From positions 196,501 to 260,500 of the forward strand of contig JACTAT010000114.1 of assembly GCA_014526335.1 (NCBI GenBank): a stretch of 64,000 nt of DNA. Direction: 5' to 3'. The translations under genes were made by a program, and so were the position numbers. The notes beneath the pieces were generated by a model that was given only the letters and a program-made list of their open reading frames with translations, was not told where the DNA came from and searched no databases. Positions 10,801 through 23,800 of this stretch are shown here, piece after piece (position 1 is the stretch's first letter; the number at the start of each line of letters is the position of its first letter). The DNA is from Chrysaora quinquecirrha. Taxonomy: Eukaryota; Cnidaria; Scyphozoa; Semaeostomeae; Pelagiidae.

Positions 10801-13800
10801 ATTTTCCTATTCTTAGAGAAGCATTTTAGAGAATTTGGATCGATTTGCAAAACCCTAAATTTTTTGCAATTTTTGGCCATTTTTCCATGGTATAGCCTTA
10901 CCTTTTTGCCCAAAAATGGCCTATTTTTAGGTTTTTATTTTTCCTGTTTCACTTGCTAAAAACCTTTATATTAGCCCGGAAAGGGCATTGGAACGGGCTT
11001 TCCTATTCTTTGAGAAGCATTTTAGAGGATTTGGATCGATTTAGGAACCCTCAATTTTTCGCGATTTTTAGCCATTTTTCCATAGTATAGCCTTGCCTTT
11101 TTGCCCAAAAGTGGACAATTTTTCGGTTTTTATTTTTCCTGTTTTATTTGCTAGAAACCTTTATATTAGCCTGGAAAAGGCATTGGAACGGGTTTTCCTA
11201 TTCTTGGAGAGGCATTTTTGAGGATTTGGATCGATTTTTAAATCCTCAATTTTTCGCGATTTTTGGCCATTTTTCCATAGTATAGCCTTGCCTCTTTGCC
11301 CAAAAATCGCTTATTTTTAGGGTTTTTATTTTTCCTGTTTTATTTGCTAAAAACCTTTATAACAACCTCGAAAGGGCATTGGAAAGGCAGGCATTTTTCT
11401 GGATATGGATCGAGTTGGAAAACCTCAATTTTTCGCGATTTTTGGCCACTTTTCCATAGTATAGCCTTGCCTTTCTGCCCAAAAATGGCCTATTTTTAGG
11501 TTTTTATTTTTCCTGTTTTATTTGCTAAAAACTTTTATATTAGCCTTGAAAGGGGATTGGAACAGGTTTTCCTATTCTTGGAGAGGCATTTTTGAGGATT
11601 TGGATCGATTTTTCAACCTCAATTTTCCGCGATTTTTGTCCATTCTTCCATAGTATAGCCTTGCCTTTTTGCCTAAAACTGGCCTATTTTTATGTTTTTA
11701 TTTATCCTGTTTTATTTGCTAAAAACCTTTATATTAGCCTGGAAAGGAGATTGGAACGGGTTTTCCTATTCTTGGAGAGGCATTTTTGAGGATTTGGATC
11801 GATTTTTCAACCTCAATTTTTCGCGATTTTTGGCCATTTTCCATAGTATAGCCTTGCCTTTTTGCCCAAAAATGGCCTATTTTTAAGTTTTTATTTTTCC
11901 TGTTTTATTTGCTAAAAACCTTTATATTTGCCTGGAAAGGGCATTGGAACGGGTTTTTCTATTCTTGGAGAGGCATTTTTGAGGATTTGGATCGATTTTT
12001 CAACCTCAATTTTTCGCGATTTTTGGCCATTTTTCCATAGTATAGCCTTGCCTTTCTGCCCAAAAATGGCCTATTTTTAGGTTTTTATTTTTCCTGTTTT
12101 ATTTGCTAAAAACCTTTATATTAGCCTGGAAAGGGGATTAGAACGGGTTTTCCTATTCTTGGAGAGGCATTTTTAAGGGTTTGGATCGATTTTTCAACCT
12201 CAATTTCTCGCGATTGTTGGCCATTTTTCCATAGTATAGCCTTGCCTTTTTGCCCAAAAATGGCCTATTTTTAGGTTTTTATTTTTCCTGTTTTATTTGC
12301 TAAAAACCTTTATATTAGCCTGGAATGGGCATTGGAACGGGTTTTCCTATTCTTGGAGAGGCATTTTTAAGGATTTGGATCAATTTGGAAAACCTCAATT
12401 TTTCGCGACTTTTGGCCACTTTTCCATAGTATAGCCTTGCCTATTTGCCCAAAAATGGCCTACTTTTAGGTTTTTATTTTTCCTGTTTTATTTGCTACAA
12501 ACCTTTATATTAGCCTGGAAAGGGCATTGGAATGGGTTTTCCTATTCTTAGAGGAGCATTTTTGAGGATTTGGATCGATTTGGAAAACCTCAATTTTTCG
12601 CGATTTTTGGCCATTTTTCCATAGTATAGCCTTGCCTTTTTGCCCAAAAATGGCCTATTTTTAGGGCGTTTATTTTACCTGTCTTATTGGCTAAAAACCT
12701 TTATAATAACCTGGAAAAGGCATTGGAACGGGTTTTCCTATTCTTAGAGAAGTATTTTAGAGGATTTGGATCGATTTAGAAAACCTCAATTTTTCGCGAA
12801 TTTTGGCCATTTTTCCATAGTATAGCCTTGCCTTTTTGCCCAAAAATGGCCTATTTTTAGGTTTTTATTTTTCCTGTTTTATTTGCTAAAAACCTTTATA
12901 ATAGCCTGTAAAGGGCATTGGAGCGGGTTTTCCTACTCTTAGAGAGGCATTTTTGAGGATTTGGATCGATTTTTCAACCTCAATTTTCCGCGATTTTTGT
13001 CCATTCTTCCATAGTATAGCCTTGCCTTTTTGCCTAAAACTGGCCTATTTTTATGTTTTTATTTATCCTGTTTTATTTGCTAAAAACCTTTATATTAGCC
13101 TAGAAAGGAGATTGGAACGGGTTTTCCTATTCTTGGAGAGGCATTTTTGAGGATTTGGATCGATTTTTCAACCTCAATTTTTCGCGATTTTTGGCCATTT
13201 AAAACCTTTATATTAGCCTAGAAAGGAGATTGGAACGGGTTTTCCTATTCTTGGAGAGGCATTTTGAGTATTTGGGTCGATTTTAAACCCTCAATTTTTC
13301 ACCGATTTTTGGCCAATTTTTCCATAGTAGAGCCTTGCATTTTGCCCAAAAATGGCCTATTTTTAGGGTTTTTATTTTTCCTGTTTTATTTGCTAAAAAC
13401 CTTATATTACCGGAAAGGCATTGGAATGGGTTTTCCTATTCTTAGAATCATTTTTTGAGTATTTGGATCGATTTAAAACCTCAATTTTCCGATTTTTGGC
13501 CAATTTTCCATAGTATAGCCTTGCCTTTTTGCCTAAAACTGGCCTATTTTTAGGGTTTTTATTTATCCTGTTTTATTTGCTAAAAACCTTTATATTAGCC
13601 TAGAAAGGAGGGTTTTCCTATTCTTGGAGAGGCATTTTTGAGGATTTGGATCGATTTTTCAACCTCAATTTTTCGCGATTTTTGGCCATTTTCCATAGTA
13701 TAGCCTTGCCTTTTTGCCCAAAAATGGCCTATTTTTAAGTTTTTATTTTTCCTGTTTTATTTGCTAAAAACCTTTATATTTGCCTGGAAAGGGCATTGGA

Positions 13801-16800
13801 ACGGGTTTTTCTATTCTTGGAGAGGCATTTTTGAGGATTTGGATCGATTTTTCAACCTCAATTTTTCGCGATTTTTGGCCATTTTTCCATAGTATAGCCT
13901 TGCCTTTCTGCCCAAAATGGCCTATTTTTAGGTTTTATTTTTCCTGTTTTATTTGCTAAAACTTTTATATTAGCCTGGAAAGGGGATTGGAACAGGTTTT
14001 CCTATTTTTGGAGAGGTATTTTTGAGGATTTGGATCAATTTGGAAAACCTCAATTTTTGCGACTTTTGGCCACTTTTCCATAGTATAGCCTTGCCTTTTT
14101 GCCTAAAACTGGCCTATTTGTAGGTTTTTATTTTTCCTGTTTCATTTTTTAAAAACCTTTATATTAGCCTGTAAAAGGGATTGGAACGGATTTTCCTATT
14201 CTTGGAGAGGCATTTTTGAGGATTTGGATCGATTTTTCAACCTCAATTTTTCACGATTTTTGGCCATTTTCCATAGTATAGCCTTGCCTTTTTGCCCAAA
14301 AATGGCCCATTTTTAAGTTTTTATTTTTCCTGTTTTATTTGCTAAAAACTTTTATATTTGCCTGGAAAGGGCATTGGAACGGGTTTTCCTATTCTTGGAG
14401 AGGTATTTTTAAGGATTTGGATCGATTTTTCAACCTCAATTTTTCGCGATTGTTGGCCATTTTTCCATAGTATAGCCTTGCCTTTTTGCCCAAAAATGGC
14501 CTATTTTTAGGTTTTTATTTTTCCTGTTTTATTTGCTAAAAACCTTTATATTAGCCTGGAATGGGCATTGGAACGGGTTTTCCTATTCTTGGAGAGGCAT
14601 TTTTGAGGATTTGGATCAATTTGGAAAACCTCAATTTTTCGCGACTTTTGGCCACTTTTCCATAGTATAGCCTTGCCTATTTGCCCAAAAATGGCCTATT
14701 TTTAGGTTTTTATCTTTTCTGTTTTATTTGCTAAAAACTTTTATATTTGCCTGGAAAGGGCATTGGAACGGGTTTTCCTATTCTTGGAGAGGCATTTTTG
14801 AGGATTTGGATCGATTTTTAAAACCACAATTTTTCGCGATTTTTGGCCATTTTTCCATAGTATAGCCTTGCCATTTTGCCCAAAAATGGCCTATTTTTAG
14901 AGTTTTTATTTTTTCTGTTTTATTTGCTAAAAACCCTTATAATAACGTGGAAAGTGCATTGGAACGGGTTTTCCTATTCTTAGAGGGGCATTTTTCTGGA
15001 TTTGGATCCATTTGGAAAACCTCAACTTTTCGCGATTTTTGGCCATTATTCCATAGTATAGCCTTGCCTTTTTGCCCAAAAATGGCCTATTTTTATGTTT
15101 TTATTTAAACCTTTATATTAGCCTGGAAAGGAGATTGAACGGGTTTTCCTATTCTTAGAGGCATTTTTGAGGATTTGGATCGATTTTTAAACCCTCAACT
15201 TTTCGCGATTTTTGGCCATTTTTCCATAGTATAGCCTTGCCTCTTTGCCCAAAAATGGCCTTATTTTTAGGGTTTTTATTTTTCCTATTTTATTTGCTAT
15301 TGGAAAACCATTTTTATAATTTTTCAACCTCGAAAGGGCATTGGAAAGAGGCATTTTTCCTGTTTTATTTTCTGGATATGGATCGAGTTGGAAAACCTCA
15401 ATTTTTCGCGATTTGGATTTTGGCCAATTTTGCGACATTTTTCCATAGTATAGCCTTGCCTTTCTGCCCAAAATGGCCTATTTTAGGTTTTTATTTTTCC
15501 TGTTTTATTTGCTAAAACCTTTATATTAGCCTGGAAAAGGGATTGGAACAGGTTTTCCTATTCTTGGAGAGGTATTTTTTGAGGATTTGGATCGATTTGG
15601 AAACCTCAATTTTTCCGATTTTTGGCCATTTTCCATAGTATAGCCTTGCCTTTTGCCCAAAATGGCCTATTTTTAGTTTTTATTTTTCCTGTTTCATTTG
15701 CTAAAACCTTTATATTAGCCTGGAAAAAGGAGATTGGAACGGTTTTCCTATTCTTGGAGAGGTATTTTTGAAGGATTTGGATCGATTTTTCAACCTCAAT
15801 TTTTCGCGATTTTGGCCATTTTCCATAGTATAGCCTTGTTTTTGCCCAAAATGGCCCATTTTTAAGTTTTTATCTTTTCTGTTTTATTTGCTAAAAACTT
15901 TTATATTTGCCTGGAAAGGGCATTGGAACGGGTTTTCCTATTCTTGGAGAGGCATTTTGAGGATTTGGATCGATTTAAAACCTCAATTTTTCGCGATTTT
16001 TGGCCAATTTTTCCATAGTATAGCCTTGCCTTTTTTGCCCAAAAATGGCCTATTTTTAGAGTTTTTATTTTTTCTGTTTTATTTGCTAAAAACCCTTATA
16101 ATAACGTGGAAAGTGCATTGGAACGGGTTTTCCTATTCTTAGAGGGGCATTTTTCTGGATTTGGATCCATTTGGAAAACCTCAACTTTTCGCGATTTTTG
16201 GCCATTATTCCATAGTATAGCCTTGCCTTTTTGCCCAAAAATGGCCTATTTTTATGTTTTTATTTATCCTGTTTTATTTGCTAAAAACCTTTATATTAGC
16301 CTGGAAAGGAGATTGGAACGGGTTTTCCTATTCTTGGAGAGGCATTTTTGAGGATTTGGATCGATTTTTAAATCCTCAACTTTTCGCGATTTTTGGCCAT
16401 TTTTCCATAGTATAGCCTTGCCTCTTTGCCCAAAAATCGCTTATTTTTAGGGTTTTTATTTTTCCTATTTTATTTGCTAAAAACCTTTATAACAACCTCG
16501 AAAGGGCATTGGAAAGGCAGGCATTTTTCTGGATATGGATCGAGTTGGAAAACCTCAATTTTTCGCGATTTTTGGCCACTTTTCCATAGTATAGCCTTGC
16601 CTTTCTGCCCAAAAATGGCCTATTTTTAGGTTTTTATTTTTCCTGTTTTATTTGCTAAAAACTTTTATATTAGCCTTGAAAGGGGATTGGAACAGGTTTT
16701 CCTATTCTTGGAGAGGCATTTTTGAGGATTTGGATCGATTTTTCAACCTCAATTTTCCGCGATTTTTGTCCATTCTTCCATAGTATAGCCTTGCCTTTTT

Positions 16801-19149
16801 GCCTAAAACTGGCCTATTTTTATGTTTTTATTTATCCTGTTTTATTTGCTAAAAACCTTTATATTAGCCTGGAAAGGAGATTGGAACGGGTTTTCCTATT
16901 CTTGGAGAGGCATTTTTGAGGATTTGGATCGATTTTTCAACCTCAATTTTTCGCGATTTTTGGCCATTTTCCATAGTATAGCCTTGCCTTTTTGCCCAAA
17001 ATGGCCTATTTTTAAGTTTTATTTTTCCTGTTTTATTTGCTAAAACCTTTATATTTGCCTGGAAAGGGCATTGGAACGGGTTTTCCTATTCTTGGAGAGG
17101 CATTTTTGAGGATTTGGATCGATTTTTCAACCTCAATTTTTCGCGATTTTTGGCCATTTTCCATAGTATAGCCTTGCCTTTTTGCCCAAAAATGGCCTAT
17201 TTTTAAGTTTTTATTTTTCCTGTTTTATTTGCTAAAAACCTTTATATTAGCCTGGAAAGGGATTAGAACGGGTTTTCCTATTCTTGGAGAGGCATTTTAA
17301 GGGTTTGGATCGATTTTTCAACCTCAATTTCTCGCGATTGTTGGCCATTTTTCCATAGTATAGCCTTGCCTTTTGCCCAAAAATGGCCTATTTTAGGTTT
17401 TATTTTTCCTGTTTTATTTGCTAAAAACCTTTATATTAGCCTGGAATGGGCATTGGAACGGGTTTTCCTATTCTTGGAGAGGCATTTTTAAGGATTTGGA
17501 TCAATTTGGAAAACCTCAATTTTTCGCGACTTTTGGCCACTTTTCCATAGTATAGCCTTGCCTTTTTGCCCAAAAATGGCCTATTTTTAGGGCGTTTATT
17601 TTACCTGTCTTATTGGCTAAAAACCTTTATAATAACCTGGAAAAGGCATTGGAACGGGTTTTCCTATTCTTAGAGAAGTATTTTAGAGGATTTGGATCGA
17701 TTTAGAAAACCTCAATTTTTCGCGAATTTTGGCCATTTTTCCATAGTATAGCCTTGCCTTTTTGCCCAAAAATGGCCTATTTTTAGGTTTTTATTTTTCC
17801 TGTTTTATTTGCTAAAAACCTTTATAATAGCCTGTAAAGGGCATTGGAGCGGGTTTTCCTATTCTTAGAGAGGCATTTTTGAGGATTTGGATCGATTTTT
17901 CAACCTCAATTTTCCGCGATTTTTGTCCATTCTTCCATAGTATAGCCTTGCCTTTTTGCCTAAAACTGGCCTATTTTATGTTTTATTTATCCTGTTTTAT
18001 TTGCTAAAAACCTTTATATTAGCCTAGAAAGGAGATTGGAACGGGTTTTCCTATTCTTGGAGAGGCATTTTTGAGGATTTGGATCGATTTTTCAACCTCA
18101 ATTTTTCGCGATTTTTGGCCATTTTCCATAGTATAGCCTTGCCTTTTTGCCCAAAATGGCCTATTTTAAGTTTTATTTTTCCTGTTTTATTTGCTAAAAC
18201 CTTTATATTTGCCTGGAAAGGGCATTGGAACGGGTTTTTCTATTCTTGGAGAGGCATTTTTGAGGATTTGGATCGATTTTTCAACCTCAATTTTTCGCGA
18301 TTTTTGGCCATTTTTCCATAGTATAGCCTTGCCTTTCTGCCCAAAAATGGCCTATTTTTAGGTTTTTATTTTTCCTGTTTTATTTGCTAAAAACTTTTAT
18401 ATTAGCCTGGAAAGGGGATTGGAACAGGTTTTCCTATTTTTGGAGAGGTATTTTTGAGGATTTGGATCAATTTGGAAAACCTCAATTTTTGCGACTTTTG
18501 GCCACTTTTCCATAGTATAGCCTTGCCTTTTTGCCTAAAACTGGCCTATTTGTAGGTTTTTATTTTTCCTGTTTCATTTTTTAAAAACCTTTATATTAGC
18601 CTGTAAAAGGGATTGGAACGGATTTTCCTATTCTTGGAGAGGCATTTTTGAGGATTTGGATCGATTTTTCAACCTCAATTTTTCACGATTTTTGGCCATT
18701 TTCCATAGTATAGCCTTGCCTTTTTGCCCAAAAATGGCCCATTTTTAAGTTTTTATTTTTCCTGTTTTATTTGCTAAAAACTTTTATATTTGCCTGGAAA
18801 GGGCATTGGAACGGGTTTTCCTATTCTTGGAGAGGTATTTTTAAGGATTTGGATCGATTTTTCAACCTCAATTTTTCGCGATTGTTGGCCATTTTTCCAT
18901 AGTATAGCCTTGCCTTTTTGCCCAAAAATGGCCTATTTTTAGGTTTTTATTTTTCCTGTTTTATTTGCTAAAAACCTTTATATTAGCCTGGAATGGGCAT
19001 TGGAACGGGTTTTCCTATTCTTGGAGAGGCATTTTTGAGGATTTGGATCGATTTTTAAAACCTCAATTTTTCGCGACTTTTGGCCACTTTTCCATAGTAT
19101 AGCCTTGCCTATTTGCCCAAAATGGCCTATTTTAGGTTTTATTTTTCCT

Positions 19150-20870
19150 GTATTTTTGGCCATTTTTGGCAAATTTACCTTAGTATAGCCTTTCCTTTAT
19201 GGCCTAAAATGGCCTATTATTGAGGGTTTTATTTTCAAGATTTTATGACCAAGATACCTTTATTAAAGCCCGAGAAAAGCATTAGGGTGGCTTATTTTAC
19301 TCTTAATAGGGTTTTTTTAAGGATTGAGAGTCATTATGAAACCCGATCTTTTGGGCAATATTTGGCAATCTTGCTTTATGTAGTATAGCCTTGAATTTTT
19401 GCCCAAAAATGGCCTATTTTTGAGGGTTTTATTTTGAAGATTTTATGACACAGATACCTTTATTGTAGCCCAATAATAACATTAGGGTGGCTTATTTTAC
19501 TCCGGGAAAGACATTTTTAAGAATTTAGAGTCATTTGGAAACCCTCAACTTTGGGCACTGTTTGGCAATTTTGCCTTAGTATAGCCTTGCCTTTTTAGCC
19601 AAAAATGGACTATATTTGAGGGTTCTATTTTCAAGATTGTTTGGCCTCTATTATAGCTGAAACATAGCATTAGGGTGACTTATTTTACTCTTGCCTTAGT
19701 ATAGCCTTGCCTTTTTAGCCAAAAATGGCCTATTTTTATGACCTAGATACCTCTATTATAGCCCAAACATAGCATTAGGGTGACTTATTTTTCCCCTGGA
19801 AAGGAATTTTTAAGGATTTAGAGCCATTTGGAAACCCTTGACTTTTGGAAATTTTGGGCAATTTTGCCTTAGTATAGCCTTGCACTTGTAGCCAAAAATG
19901 GCCTATTTTTGAGAATTTTAATTTGAATATTTTATGACCCATGTACCTCTATTATAGCCAAAACATAGCATTAGGGTGACTAATTTTACTCCTGGAAAGG
20001 TATTTTTAAGTATTAAGAACAATTTGGAAACCTCGATTTTTGGCAATTTTGGGCAATTTTGCCTTAGTATAGCCTTGACTTTTTAGCCAAAAATGACCTA
20101 TTTTTATGACCTAGATACCTCTATTATAGCCCAAACATAGCATTAGGGTGACTTATTTTTCCCTGGAAAGGTATTTTTAAGGATTTAGAGCCATTTGGAA
20201 ACCCTCGATTTTTGGAAATTTTGGGCAATTTACCTTAGTATAGCCTTGCACTTGTAGCCAAAAATGGCCTATTTTTGAGGATTTTAATTTGAATATTTTA
20301 TGACCCATGTACCTCTATTATAGCCAAAACATAGCATTAGGGTGACTTATTTTACTCCTGGAAAAGTATTTTTAAGTATTAAGAACAATTTGGAAACCTC
20401 GATTATTGGCAATTTTGGGCAATTTTGCCTTAGTATAGCCTTGCCTTTTTAGCCAAAAATGGCTTATTTTACTCCTGGAAAGGTATTTTTAAGGATTTAG
20501 AGCCATTTGGAAACCCTCGATTTTTGGAAATTTTGGGCAATTTTGCCTTAGTATAGCCTTGCCTTTTTAGCCAAAAATGGCCTATTTTTATGACCTAGAT
20601 ACCTCTATTATAGCCCAAACATAGCATTAGGGTGACTTATTTTTCCCCTGGAAAGGTATTTTTAAGGTTTCGAGCCATTTGGAAACCCTCGATTTTTGGA
20701 AATTTTGAGCAATTTTACCTTAGTATAGCCTTGCCTTTTTAGCCAAAAATGGCCTATTTTTATGACCCAGATACCTCTATTATAGCGCGAAAATAGTATT
20801 AGGGTGACATATTTTTCTCCTGGAAAGGTATTTTTAAGGTTTCGAGCCATTTGAAACCCTCTGAGGATTT
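19150..20870. repeat. Divergent satellite sub-array inside the main array
   Basis: These units keep AGTATAGCCTTGCC and AAAAATGGCCTATTTTT. The rest is replaced by ACCTCTATTATAGCC(C/A)AAAC, ATAGCATTAGGGTGACTTAT, CCTGGAAAGGTATTTTTAAG and GAGCCATTTGGAAACCCT. The left arm is GGCAATTTTGCC(TT) rather than GGCCATTTTT, so the dyad is lost. It is flanked on both sides by the main monomer family. Confidence 0.9.
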
Positions 20871-23800
20871 GGATCGATTTTTCAAACTCAATTTTTCGCG
20901 ATTTTTGGCCATTTTGCCACAGTATAGCCTTGCCTTTTTGCCCAAAAATGGCCTATTTTTAGGCTTTTATTTTTCCTGTTTTATTTGCTACAAACCTTTA
21001 TATTAGCCTGGAAAGGGCTTTGGAACGGGTTTTCCTATTCTTGGAGAGGCATTTTTGAGGATTTGGATCGATTTTTAAAACCTCAATTTTTCGCGATTTT
21101 TGGCCATTTTTCCATAGTATAGCCTTGCCTTTTTGCCCAAAAATGGCTTATTTTTAGGGTTTTTATTTTTCCTGTTTTGTTTGCTAAAAACCTTTATAAC
21201 AACCTCGAAAGGGCATTTGAAAGGCTTTTCCTATTCTTAGGTGACATTTCTGATGATTTGGATCGATTTAGAAAACCTTAGTTTTTCGTGATTTTTGGCC
21301 ATTTTTCCATAGTATAGCCTTAACATTTTGTCCAAAAATGGCCTATTCTTAGGTTTTTATTTTTCCTGTTTTATTTGCTAAAAAACTTTATATTAGCCTT
21401 GAAAGGGCATTGGAACGGGTTTTTCTATTCTTGGAGAGGCATTTTTGAGGATTTGGATCGATTTTTCAACCTCAATTTTTCGCGAATTTTGGCCATTTTG
21501 CCATAGTATAGCCTTGCCTTTTTGCCAAAAAATGGCCTATTTTTATGTTTTTATTTTTCCTGTTATATTTGCTACAAACCCTTATATTAGCCTGGAAAGG
21601 GCATTGGAACGGGTTTTTCTATTCTTGGAGAGGCATTTTTGAGGATTTGGATCGATTTTTCAACCTCAATTTTTCGCGAATTTTGGCCATTTTGCCATAG
21701 TATAGCCTTGCCTTTTTGCCAAAAAATGGCCTATTTTTATGTTTTTATTTTTCCTGTTATATTTGCTACAAACCCTTATATTAGCCTGGAAAGGGCATTT
21801 GAAAGGCTTTTCCTATTCTTAGGTGACATTTCTGATGATTTGGATCGATTTAGAAAACCTTAGTTTCTCGTGATTTTTGGCCATTTTTCCATAGTATAGC
21901 CTTAACTTTTTGTCCAAAAATGGCCTATTTTTAGGTTTTTATTTTTCCTGTTTTATTTGCTAAAAAACTTTATATTAGCCTTGAAAGGGCATTGGAACGG
22001 GTTTTTCTATTCTTGGAGAGGCATTTTTGAGGATTTGGATCGATTTTTCAACCTCAATTTTTCGCGAATTTTGGCCATTTTGCCATAGTATAGCCTTGCC
22101 TTTTTGTCCAAAAATGGCCTATTTTTAGGTTTTTATTTTTCCTGTTTTATTTGCTAAAAAACTTTATATTAGCCTTGAAAGGGCATTGGAACGGGTTTTT
22201 CTATTCTTGGAGAGGCATTTTTGAGGATTTGGATCGATTTTTCAACCTCAATTTTTCGCGAATTTTGGCCATTTTGCCATAGTATAGCCTTGCCTTTTTG
22301 CCAAAAAATGGCCTATTTTTATGTTTTTATTTTTCCTGTTATATTTGCTACAAACCCTTATATTAGCCTGGAAAGGGCATTGGAACGGGTTTTCCTATTC
22401 TTGGAGAGGCATTTTTGAGGATTTGGATCGATTTTTAAAACCTCAATTTTTCGCGATTTTTGGCCATTTTTCCATAGTAAAGCCTTGCCTTTTTGCCCAA
22501 AAATGGCCTATTTTTAGGGTTTTTATTTTTCACGTTTTATTTGCTAAAAACCTTTATAACAACCTCCAAAGGGCATTGGAAAGGCTTTTCCTATTCTTAG
22601 AGAGGCATTTTTCAGGATTTGGATCGAGTTGGAAAACCTCAATTTTCCGCGATTTTTGGCCATTTTTCCATAGTATAGCCTTGCCTTTTTGCCCAAAAAT
22701 GGCCCATTTTATGCCTTTTATTTTTCCTCTTGAATTGGCTAAAAACCTTTATAACAACCTTGAAAGGGCATTGGAACGGGTTTTCCTATTCTTAGAGAGG
22801 CATTTTTGAGGATTTGGATCGATTTTTCAACCTCAATTTTTCGCGATTTTTTGCCATTTTTCCTGAGTATATCCTTGCCTTTGTGCCCAAAAATAACAGA
22901 TTTTTAGGGTTTTTATTTTTCCTGTTTTATTTGCTAAAACTCTTTATAACAACCTCCAAAGGGGATTGGAAAGGCTTTTCCTATTCTTAGAGAGGCATTT
23001 TTCAGGATTCGGATCGAGTTTGAAAACCTGAATTTTTCGCGATTTTTGGCTAACTTTCCATAGTATAGCTTTGCCTCTTTGCCCAAAAATGGCCTATTTT
23101 TATGTTTTTATTTTTCCTGTTTTATTTGCTACGAACCTTTATATTAGCCTGGAAAGGGCATTAGAACGGGTATTCCTATTCTTGGAGAGGCATGTTTGAG
23201 GATTTGGATCGATTTTTGAAACCTCAATTTTTCGCGAGTTTTGGCCATTTTTCCATAGTATAGCCTTGCCATTTTGCCCAAAAATGGTCTATTTTTAGAG
23301 TTTTTATTTTTTCTGTTTTATTTGCTAAAAACCCTTATAATAACGTGGAAAGGGCATTGGAACGGGTTTTCCTATTCTTAGAGAGGCATTTTTCAGGATT
23401 TGGATCCATTTGGAAAACCTCAATTTTTCGCAATTTTTGACCATTTTTCCATAGTATGGCCTTGCCTTTTTGCCCAAAAATGGCCTATTTTTAGGGTTTT
23501 TATTTTGCCTGTCTTATTGGCTAAAAACCTTTATAATAACATGGAAAGGGCATTGGAACGGGTTTTCCTATTCTTAGAGAAGTATTTTAGAGGATTTGGA
23601 TCGATTTAGAAAACCTATATTTTTTGGCGATTTTTGGCCACTTTTCCATAGTATAACCTTAACTTTTTGTCCAAAAATGGCCTATTTTTAGGTTTTTATT
23701 TTTCCTGTTTTATTTGCTAAAAAACTTTATATTAGCCTTGAAAGGGAGTTGGAACGGGTTTTCCTATTCTTGGAGAGGCATTTTTGAGGATTTGGATCGA

